Below are positions 11,101 through 23,100 of a stretch of 64,000 nucleotides of DNA, one piece after another. The position numbers were made by a program, and so were the translations under genes. A model generated the notes under the pieces. The model searched no databases. It was not told where the DNA came from and worked only from the letters and a program-made list of their open reading frames with translations. The stretch is from Brachypodius melanocephalos (Eukaryota; Chordata; Aves; Passeriformes; Pycnonotidae), in the NCBI GenBank assembly GCA_013398615.1, contig VZSR01001477.1, positions 1,868,929 to 1,932,928 of the forward strand, given 5' to 3'. Within the stretch, counting starts at the first letter, position 1, and each line of letters begins with the position of its first letter.

Positions 11101-14100
11101 GTATATGCTCATATAGTGATCTCAAAAATATTTATGGCTTTTGATGTGCAATGGTGACAAAAGAAGCTAAATATCTAGAAAATGCAGCCTTTCCCTTGTT
11201 TAGAGGTCTTCTGTTAGAAAAAGATGTGATCCACATTTCACAAGTTTGTCCTAATTTTAGATTTCTTCCCCGTTCTGGTAATAATCATTATTTCAATTTA
11301 GAGAATAACAGTCCTGTTGATTCTTACAGACTGGCATTAATTTTTTTAATTTAGTGACTTGAATATGATAACAACTTCACAACTTGTAATTAAACACATT
11401 CTCACACATGCATATAGAGAAATAGACGTCAGTGCACATGCATACAAACTGAAATTAAATCAGAAACACTTTCAGAAAGAAAGTCAGCTAATTAATTTTA
11501 TAAAGAAATGTTCTTTTCATGTCTATTCCAGCAAGCATTACATTTGCTGTTGTCATCAGAAAACAGAGTCCAAAACTGTGTGTTCAGTTACATTGATGTG
11601 ATATCAGCAGTGCTGATGGAATTTGTTTCAGTGGCTTTTAACTCTTTAGGCTCTGTGCAATCCCTCTCCTGAATTTGGTACAGCTTTCCAAGTATGACTT
11701 CCGTTCATTTGTATTTAATCTTGACTTAAAAAAAAAGAAGTGTTAGTTGAAAAAAGGTAGCGTAATGTTAAAACACAGTTCTAACAAACGCATAATTCTG
11801 GAATACAGAGAACTACTTCAAGAACAAATTAATAGTGAGAACAGGGAGGGGGAAATTGAACTAAACTGTGTCATCTGACTTTTTAATCACATTTTTTCCT
11901 AAGATTTAGAGTTTGCATGGTAAGAGTATTAAAAAGAAGACAGTAAATGAAAAATATGTGTCTATATCAGACTTTCACAGAGTATCTATTTCTATTTTTT
12001 TAAAACATGTTCTTTCTTAAAAGATAATTGATCTTTGCATTTCTCATATGCTAAATATGAAAGGACATGTTGATCATTTCTATCCAGAGTAGCAAGAGTA
12101 TTCCATCACAAGATTAAGCAATTTGCAAGGCCTTACGTCATTAAAGGCAAGCATCTGGCAATTCAAGGATAACAAGCAGCAGATTTTTACATTGCTTTGT
12201 GGAGGCAAATGGTTACTTTATCTCTGCCAAGAGTAAGTTTCTAGTAAAATAGTGTAAACAGAAACATTTTGAGGGATTGTCAAAGGAAAAAAATATGTGC
12301 TTTTTCTCATTTACTTCTATGAATTCAAGCAAATTGTTTGATTTAGTGTAGCAGAGTGATCAGCTGGATACCTTACCCACAGTTCCCTTCACCACCATTT
12401 CATCAACATCCAATTTAATATTTGTCCTGCACACATGCAGAGAGAGCCAACCTGAACCTAATTTATCTGAGTTGTTCTCTTTCCTGCTGCATGTCAGTCC
12501 AGTAATTGGTACCCATTTTAAGAAGATTGTCAAGGTCTTTTTCCAAGGAAAAAAACTTCATAACTAAATTTCCTTATTGTGTCCTTGATGCCTCCTGCGA
12601 AGACAGGAATTTTTTTTTTTTTGCTTTCCCTTTTCTTTTTTTCTGAACCTCAGGCATCATAAATAACACAAATTTACCACCGATGTTCCTGACAATATGT
12701 ACTCAGGACTTATGTACATGAGCCTTGCTTTGATTGCTGAATCTTTTAAAAGATTGCACATACTACACCTGCCACAAGTTCTTGGGAATCAAAATGAGCA
12801 AAATTACACCCTGGTTGCTTAAGCAGTATCAAAACAATTGACTTCTCCAAAGATCAATGCAAGAATGGAATTATAAACCAAACAGTCTTATTTTAAATAT
12901 CCTACAATATGGAATCATAAAATATCCCTCAAAATACAGGAAGTATCTATAAAAAACTACTATTCATGTATGTATATATCAAAATGAATTAATGATCAAT
13001 TTAGCAGGATGACTAACCAAGACCATTGCTTCCTTAAAAAAAAAAGGTTCAGTTAAAAGTGTGACTTCTTTAAAACGTCTCGGTGACCTTGCTTACACCA
13101 GAACAATAATGATTAGTTGAATAATACTCTTATATAGTGTTACTTTTCTTAGAAATCCCATTTATTCATCAGAATAATTCCTAACAAGTCCAAATGAAAC
13201 TGTCTGAGAGACAAAAATAAATTATTAAGACCATGGCACAATGAAAGTTATTAGTAACAGAAAGAAATGGGTATAAAATGGGTTTTTGATATAATACTTG
13301 ACACTCAAAATACTACAGAATAGACTGAGGAGAATAAAGGAATTTAAGCATAAAATCTAAATTATTCCATAGTCTAAAGTACAGTTCTTTTGTCTTCCAT
13401 TACAAGATATCACCTAACACCAATGCGAAAAAAAATTCACAATAGTTCAAAAACTTTCCGTGACATGGTGACTTTTTATTATCTTCCTGGCTTTTTAGCC
13501 TTCCTTATAGGAACTTTTCCTGCTGTGCAGACTACTGGTCTTCTGCCAATTTCTCTTGCCTTTTTATTACTGCACTTGATAAAGATTACAGACACCTCTA
13601 GGAGACAGATTATGGGTAGTCATAGCATGTCAGTGGGCATGCAAATTTAAGAGAATATTTCTTTACTTGCTACTGACTGATCTTTCTCAGACTGTTTTAT
13701 TGTTTGGAATTTTTTTTGGTTGGGTTTTTTTTTTGAGATAATATAAATGAAACAATATGTATTTTTAAAATGGCTAGCAATAAGTTAATCAGGTGTGACA
13801 TTTACGAGATTGAAACAGTAAAAAATTAATTTTCAAGTGGAGAACTTCTCTTTTGCAGATAAATAGAAATTTTCAAAGCCACTGCCCAAAATCTCATTTT
13901 CCTAAAACCCTTTGCACAGTACACAGTTTTGTTTACCCTGATGACCTTTCCTTGTATACCATAGGTTTGGTTCCAGAATCGAAGAGCAAAATGGAGAAAA
14001 AGAGAACGCTATGGTCAGATCCAGCAAGCCAAGAGCCACTTTGCTGCCACCTATGATATATCTGTTCTCCCAAGGACTGACAGCTACCCTCAGGTATGGT

Positions 14101-17100
14101 AAATACCAAGCAGTACTTTGGTTCTATACACTTTGCTAAGCAGAGGCATAGACTATCTGCTCTCTAGACAGCTTCCTTTTCATGTGTTAAACGTGCACCA
14201 TTTCTTTATGGACCTCAACAGACCATTAAGTAGTCTCCTACTAGCATGAAACTGTAATATAGCCGTGAAGAATCAGAACTGAATATATATCACTGGGGGA
14301 GAGAGGCAGAGGGACAGGACAGCTCTCTCAGAGAGTTGTAGTTGGTTTGTTTTTTTTCTCTTTCAGTTCCCTGTTAGTGAATAGCAAGGTATACTGCGTA
14401 ATAAGGACATAATCTTTTGTCTCTGTTCTCCAGTCCTTTGGTTTACTGCTTTGCCTCCCTCATTGCATTTGTTTGTCTCCTTGCTTGTTTTAACACATTG
14501 AATATTTTTATTCTGGAGCCTTTTATTTTTTTTTTTCATGTCTCTGGCTTCACATTGCCTTTACCACATAATTAATTTAAAAAAAGCATCATGCAAAACA
14601 AAAAATCTTGTATGGTTCCCTTCCACTACTGATGTCCTGGTGTTCTTCAGCTTCATTAGGTAGCGAGGTCTCTGCCAACCTCAAGAATATGTTCATATTC
14701 CGTGTGAGCTGGCTTTGCTCATGCTCTAAATTGGCTGAATAAAGAGGTCGGGGATGAGTTGTTGGAAATAGACCCTGCAGAGAAGAACCTGTGGGCACTG
14801 GTGACAGCAGCTGAACATGAGCCAGCAATGTGCCCTGGTGGCCAGGAAGGAGGGCATCCTGGCCTGTAGCTCAGGACCAGGGCAGAGATTGTCCCCCTAT
14901 GCTTGACAGTGGTGAGGCCACACCTCAAATCCTGTGTCCAGTTCTGGGGCCCTCACTAGGAGAAGGACATTGAGGGGCTGGAGCATGTCCAGAGAAGGGC
15001 AACAGAGCTGGGGAAGGGTCTGGAGCACAAGTACTACGAGGAGCAGCTGAGAGAGATGGGCTTTTTTGCCTGCAGAACAGGAGGTGCAGGGGAGACCTTT
15101 TCACTCTCTACAACTGCATGAACTGAGATTGTAGCAAGATGGGCCCTGGTCTCTTCTCCCAGGGGACAAATGACAGGTCAAGAGGACATAACCTCACACT
15201 GAGCCAGGGGAGGTTCAGGTCAGACACCAGGAAGAATTTTTTCACTGAAATGGTGGTTAAACATTGGAATGGTGGAGTCACCATCCCCGGAAGAGTTCAC
15301 AAATTGGCTGGAAATGGCAATTAGTGCTAGGCTTTAGTTAGCATGGCAGTGTTTGGTCCAGTGTTAGACCTGATGATCTTGGAGGCCTTTTCCAACCTTA
15401 GTGATTCTATGAATCTCTGAATGTGATTAGCTATGAACCAAGGGTCTTCAGCTCATGTGTCATCTACTCAGTTTAACATGCTTTGCCTCTGAGGAGGTTG
15501 CATATTACTGGGTTTGGTGCCTGAGCCAGAGCTGGCTTGTGTTCCAGCAACTCAGAGCATGGACACAACCATTTTAGCTGTGCTGGCACTTGTAAGTCTG
15601 TCTGGTTTTATTTTAAAATGTAGCAGGGCAATAACCCAAATTGCATCAGCAACTGCTGCATGGCTCTGTGTTAAGAAATGTGGACAGGACCTTAGGTAGC
15701 CCCAGGTAGATTCACCAAAACATGCATTCACTGACAGATCTCATTCAAGGCATTCAACTCTCCTTTGAAGATGACAACAGGTGATACAAGGATCAGTGCT
15801 GAAGCTTTGGGATTTCTAGACTAAATTTGTGTCTGCCAGCTTATCTTGTATTTTTAGTGGGATTTCATCTACACATTTTCCTGAATGACCAAAGTTTCAT
15901 TAGTGTAAGATAATGGTATAACAGAAGCCATTGGTAAACACTTAAAATGATTGTCCTAAAATTAATGTTTTTCAAAAATCTTGCATTTTTAAACTATATG
16001 ATAATATAATCTATAAAATTCAAACCCAGTAAAATATCTATTCTGTATGTCAGAATGTTAAAAAGAATAATTCCCTCCATTTCTGTTTATATTTTTTGTA
16101 AAAAAAAAGTCTGCTAGACGGATCACACAACTAAGTGCAGCCTGACAAATATTTCCATTACTAATTAATAGATTCTTAAAAACAGAAGATTGAAATGCAA
16201 GTGCTGGTCCCCTAATCTTAGATCGAGCATCTCTACAATGTGTAGAAATACAAAATGTGTACCCATTCACAAACACAGACTCACCTACAACCACAGACTA
16301 GCAGCCTGCAGGTAAACAGAGAGGCACAAATGCATAATGAGTCTGGTCACCTGCATGAGAATGCTGCCTTGTGCTCGTCTGTACTTCAAGAACAGGGACA
16401 AGGAGCTAAATGAAAGTGTTAGTGTACTTTACATTGGCTGTTTCAGCTGAGTGCTGGCATGGATAGCTTGGTTACACAATAGAAACAAGGTAGCCCACTC
16501 CTCACAGAAAAAGTTGGGTACTTTTCTGTACATAAGTAGGTATCCAGGCAATCATCACAGAACATTTAATAAAAAAATCCTGTTCTTGCTAAGCTGGTTG
16601 TAATTCTTCATAGTTGCCACATTCTTAAATCCTCTCCAGTAAAACCACCTCTCTGTCATAACATTTCCAGTGAGAATGCCTGAGACAATGAAAATCTATT
16701 TTAAAAACACAGTGACTACTAACATCACTGCATTCAAATCTTTTGAACTAGATGTCCATTATTAAGTGCTTCACTTATGGAAAACAAATACACAGCACCT
16801 GAGTTGTTATAAATTAATCAATCTATCCCAAAACTCAAGCAGAAAAGGTATTTTAAATAGTTTCATTTTAATATTATAAATTGATTTTCCCAAAATTCCT
16901 TTATTTCATTTTAGTTAATGTAAGAAAAGAAAACAAACATCCTTTTAACCTTTATTTTTATTCCTGCACCACACCACCGCAGGCACTTCTTTTGTGACAA
17001 TGAAATAGGCAAATATTAGACAAGCTTTCCCATACTTATAAATAAATAGTTTCTCTTGTGGATTGTGGAAGACAGATCACTAGATCTTATTTAAGAATCA

Positions 17101-20100
17101 ACATGGAGAAAAACAAACTCCCTGTTGCTGAAAAGAAGTGTAGGTTGAATGTTGAAAAAGGATGAAATCAAGCTGAGAAGTTTACAGCTTTATGGCAGAA
17201 AGAGAAGGAACAAATATGAATTTCTGGTGTGCATTATAAGGATTTGCAGCCTGCAGATTTTCTGTTTTGAGTCCAGCCATGGATGTGTTGAGAAAACACA
17301 TCTTGGTTGGATTCCAGCAGAAGCATCAGCCTCTTGCAGTCAACAGAGGGTGTCGTGGAGACTTCTGCTTAGTCTCTCACCAATTATCTCCATCAAACAC
17401 AAATTAACAACATAATGCTGCTATGCATTGTGTGACTTCATAAACCTGAAAGGTTTTTCCTGTGAGAAAATGAATCTTTCAACTCATTTCAGACAGAAGG
17501 TTGGCTCTGAATCAGAGCGTGGAAGTGTCCTCTGAAGGTGGTCTGGTCCAACACCTGTGTCTATAATCCAGTCTAATTTTGCTATTAAATTCCACATCTT
17601 TATCTTCACGATAATAACAATTGAGATTTTTTGGTAGATCATAATTCTTTGTTTTGGTCTTTCAGTTTAACCTTAATTATTTTTACAGTATATTGACTTT
17701 AGATGTTGTTTTTTGTTTGGGTTTTGTTGGGTTTTTTTGTTTGTTCGTTTATTTTTTTTAATTGCTCATCTACCTGCCAAGAAATTGAATATCCCCTAAA
17801 TTGGCCAAATTCTGCATGCATATATCTTCCATTAATTATACTGTCAAAACCTGGGTTACAGAGGAGGGCAGTTTGTACAATATTCTAGAACAATCATCTG
17901 TTATTGAGATTTGTTTTTTTCAAGGCTTTAACAACATTATGCTGAATATTCTAGATTTTTCTATGCAATTTTTATGCACAGTGATTTTCATTCACTTCAG
18001 TAAAGGTTTTCAGTTTCATCAGTTTCACTGCTTGAACTTCAAGGTTCTCTTGCAAATGCAACACATTGTGGTCTAAGTCATCTTAAGTGCAGTCAGAAAA
18101 ACACATATCCTAGACTGTTTTAGTTTAACTAGCAATATCCTACTGATGACATGAAAGTGAAGGTGGAACCTCTTAACATCAGTGGGGAAATGACAGGAGA
18201 TTCCCTTCATGGGGAAGTTTATTTCGTTTCACCAGAGTGAATGTCAGTAAACAAGCCATACTTCGGTCACTTAAATACAGTACAGAGTGTTATTAAGTAT
18301 GTCTCAGGATATGTGAGACACTGTTGAACTGCTCCTGAACAGGATTTAAAAGAAGGATCCATCCTTCATTTTAGGCAGCCATGGCCAGATAAGTATTAGA
18401 CATTTGTGTTTGGGAAATTTAACCAAAGGGACTTTTATGCCAGACGGGTTCTCCTTACAGCTGTCAAAAATCTGACCAATTAAATTTTTCATTCCTAAAA
18501 CATAAGGTATAAAATAAGTAAGATGATCTCTAAGCATTTTTTTTTATTCTGGTACCTGGTTCAGCTGCAGTCATCTGTAGTTATCTTACACAGATGTATA
18601 AATGGTATGTTGGAAGAGGAACAATTAAAAGCCTGTTTAGCTTTGTTCTTCTCTTACCTTACTGGTCTTTATTTGACTCCTTCTGCCACCCTGTGTCAGT
18701 GGGAAGGCTTCTGTTACAAAGCGTACTTGACCTCATCAGATTCAATGATCACCTATGAGATCTAACAGGAAAACCTGAGACAAAATTTCATTTTATCCCC
18801 GCACACAAGAGCCTGTACTATAATCACACAGACTTGCAGTTTTCCTTGTGTGAATCAAATTGATAGAGCTGTTATTTTAATAAAAAAGTGCATCAGTATG
18901 TAAATAAACAATAAATTGTATCATTGAAAAGCAGATTAAAAGATCAACATTTTTCACTTATCTAGGCTCTTTCCTTTCTTTTCATCTTTCTTCCTTCTTG
19001 TTCTTTGAATCACGTTCATTTGTTGTATTTTTTCTTCGAAGTTCCTTTAAAAGGATTAATTTTGTCACAGCACTCTACTTTCCCTCTTAATATCACATGT
19101 AGATTGTTTGGAGTTTTTTAAAATTTTCTTGAAAATGTAGGCAAGACTTGGATAGGATAGAATTTAATTTTTTGTTTCAGTTGAAAAACTCAATCTAGTG
19201 CAGGTGGGGATCCTAAGACAGCAAAAGCTTTTCGAAAGTATAGGAACCTGTGATACAGAAGCTGTAGAAAGAAAGGAAAATGTTGAAATCTCAGAAATAG
19301 AAAGAAGAGACTGAAGTTTGCATTCCATCCACCAGAAGGATAAATCAAATTAATATGTTGAACAGCATGGCATCACACGATGTGTTGGCAGTCAAAGAGT
19401 GTTGAAGTGGTATCAGCATACATGTGTTAAGTACTGAGCCCTTGGATCATCATTATAGTTAGCTCTAGCCTTAGTACATATGGCTAATCCTCGTTAGCAA
19501 TAATCAAAGTTACATGCTCCAATTAAATGTTCATATGGAATGTATTAGACACCACATGTTATATGACTTAAAATTTCTTTTAACTGTAGTAGGCATATAA
19601 ATGACAGTTAATCACAATAGTTCATTAAGGCTATGGGTGCACTGATCAAGCAGAAGTAGATGTGGCAGACATATCTGAGCTAGCTTCAAAGAAGTTTTAT
19701 CACACACTCATGCTGCCTAGCTGTGACAGCACAGAGCTCGGGCTGAGCCACCACCTGCATGGTTTGTGTCTTGCTGCATGCATGCTCACTTGCCTTGCTG
19801 TGGCTGATCTTCTAACAAGAGCGAAGTGACACTTCTAATCTTTCTGGGTGGTGTCGGTTCCACACAAAGTAGCTTATGCACTGCACTTTTATTTTTTCTT
19901 GGTAATAAACCACCACTGTATGTGGTCCTTCTCATAGTCTCAACATTCAATTTGTTGCTCTGTGGTTTTTTTTGTGAAATGTGTATTTCTTTAAGTGTGA
20001 GTGACTTTACTGGAGCTTAATTATATGGCAAATTCCTTTTTTTTTTTCTAAGATACACAAAATTTTTAACAGCATTTTTCAACATATAAAATATTGTCTT

Positions 20101-23100
20101 TAACTGTATCATAGAGTTGAAATATAATTAATCCTCCAGATTGCAGTAAGGAGAATTTACAGTTTACAAAATATACCATATAAGAATGACAGCTTGATGA
20201 CTTTTCAAATCCTACATTATTTTGAAACTTGTTTAAGTGTTGAATCTAATGGTCAGATTTTTTATTTTGTTCACCATGTGCAAGCCAAATGTGGACTGAA
20301 GGGGTCTATCACACATTTTAAATCTCTATCATTAAACCTCTCACTAACATGTGCTAATTAGCATTTTATTTATATCCAAAAATTGTGTCTAGATATAAAG
20401 GTAAAAATACAACGAGAGTGGTGAAGCACTGGGACAAGTTGCCCATAGAAATTAACGAACCTCTGCAGCTGGAGCCACTCAAAATAATGGCTGGATGGGC
20501 CTTGAGTAACCTTATCTAAATTCAAGAGTAGCGGCAAGCAAGGGTTTAGAAAAATAATCCTGGAGGCTTTTTGATGCCTTAAATTTTAGCTTTCATGTTT
20601 TTCAGATTTTGTGCTGCCTAGGTATGTAGTTCTGAGCCTCATATTAAGGGTTAGTAAGCTCTCTTCACAGAGCAGGTAGACAAAACAAATCTTTTTCTTG
20701 CTGAAGACCAAGGACAACGAGTACTACTTTCAGGCCCAAAAGCACAAACAATGGTGGGCTGAAGAGAGAAAACAAGAAGGATGAGACCTCACAGCCTAAG
20801 ACTATGTTTGGACAATTAAACCCCAATATGCAAATGCGCCAAAACTCATAAAAATGTAAGACCTTGTGACTGGTCATCCATCATGTGACCATTCTTAGCC
20901 CATCCTGGGTGTAGCCCTGGTCAGGCTCTTGTCCTGCCCAAGGTGGATCCTGGAGGCCTTTCCACAAATATCTACTTTATTCTCTAGCTCTGTCCAGTCT
21001 CTGTTTCAGGTCAGCCTTCCCAAGGCATCATTTTCAGTTTAAATTTTTCTGAGAATCTACAAGCTTGGGAAGTACAGGCAAATTTCTACCTGTGTTTTGG
21101 ATGTTCTAAAGATACACCCAGAAAAAAAGATGTGGAAAGTTACAGACCAAATTAATTGTGCTGATGGACTAGGAATGATCAACAGATACAAGTTGTGAAC
21201 CAGTAGTTTTGAGCAGTTTAATAGCTATTGCATTTAATCTCCTGAAAGTAGCTCCTTGTGCTAGCACAAATTTGATATTTTCTGGCAGTGCAAGGAGAGG
21301 AGTGACAAAAATTTAGCAAATCAGTCTGACATTCACATGTTTTCTATAATTACACAAATTCTTAAATCTTCATTTAGTGCCACTCTTGCTTTTGACAGAG
21401 TAAACGTGTTGTTTCTAATTGCTTACTAGAGTAATTATAATAACATCCAGCACATTCAACATTTATTATGTAATATCTTGATATCTAGAGATCTTAAGAA
21501 ATTAAAATTTTGTTTCCCATGGGAAGCACTAAAACAGGTGCACTCAAATAGAAGCTGTGTGTGCTCACAGGGATGTCTGCTGGAGATGGTCTCAAGTCTG
21601 GATAGGCAGGTGACTGAAACAACATGAGTCAAGAGTTTGGGGAACAAAGCTAGGGAAGTGATAGTAAAACTCCCAGAAAAATTTGATATTTATGTGATTT
21701 CTCCAGGGGCTGGATAGAAAGGCTAAAACTCAGGGAGCTTGAAAGTTTAACAGAAAAAAGCAGTGACAGCAAGTGGGGTGACCAATTACCTCAGCTCATT
21801 TTCCTCTGCAATGTCTAACAGAAGGTCATGTGCCTAGGAAATTATATCATAACCATGTTAACAACCATAACTCTCCAGTTATGTTCTTGTCATAGCTATG
21901 AAATCTTATTTCTTTTTCTATCAGGAAGGGTCTGTGTGCATGTATGTGTGTATAAAACATACAGTAGGTAAATATATTGAAGGGCTCTGGTAATTTCATG
22001 GTAACCACAAGAGCAAAGCTCAAGTTGTTTGTGATGTTAACAGAAACCAGAGATGTGTTGTATGTATGGCCTCATTCACAGTCTCTGAATTGCCTTTTAT
22101 ATAGTTCATGGATCACACAAGATTTTAAGAAGAAAAATATTTTCTTTAAATTCGTGTACATAACGTTGCTTTTCCTTCTAACATACCAGAAGAAGGTCTG
22201 ATCACTTTGACTTATTGTGAAACATTACTGTATTTGTTTTTAATACACCTAAATTTCACTACAAGATATTTATGTTGTAAATCCTTGTAAAGAAATGAAA
22301 ATTAAATGCCAAATGTGAAGTCATTCAACCAACTAAAATGAATAGAAAATTGATATGACTGAAACGCTGTTTTGGAAAGCATAACTGCCTCATGAGAGAA
22401 GATGTAAAGCTTTCCTAGAATCTCGTGGCATTCCCGAAGTTAAGTTTAATAATTTGGATTCCTTTCTCTAAGGAAGAAACCTGGGGCACTTCTTTAAAAG
22501 TTTTAGAAATTAATAGCTTGTTTACCTATTTCTTAAAAAAGACATTGGCACATTTTATGATTTGCAGCTAAATTCCATTCTCATTTACACCTGTGCAATC
22601 TCATTGAACCTAAATTGGAAGAGATTTGTCTAGGATAAAAATATCAGTAAAATTGGTGCTACTAGACTTAGTTTACTGTAAACTAAACTACTCAAATTAT
22701 GGGAAGAAAGAGTGATTTTGTGATTCCTCCAGACCACATAGGTTATTGGGCACTTTCTAACTGAGCCTCTGATGCTTTTGAAGATTTCCCATCATGACTG
22801 TAATAAAGGCAAAGTTGTTCATGCTTCTTTTTAAACTTTTTTTTTTTGAAAAAAGAAATATATCTGTGCTGCCTGGGTGACTGCAGCATTTGGGACAACA
22901 TTTTAAGCCAGATAAATAAGACTTTGTTGCATGTAAGTTAGCTTTGGAGATCATGAGCTCCTTCAGAAATAGCTTGTGTATTGGACACTGCGTAGATTAA
23001 CTCGTTTCTCCCTGGGGAAATTTGTCTGATTATAAGTCAAAACTGGCTCAGGTAGATTAATTAGGGAGTAATAAGGCAGCTGGGAATCATGTCAAACTGT

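Noticed and set aside
19640..19840. Possible old repeat around GGCAGACATATCTGAGCTAGC
   Set aside because: The wording seemed repeat-like but I could not tie it to a family or find ends.
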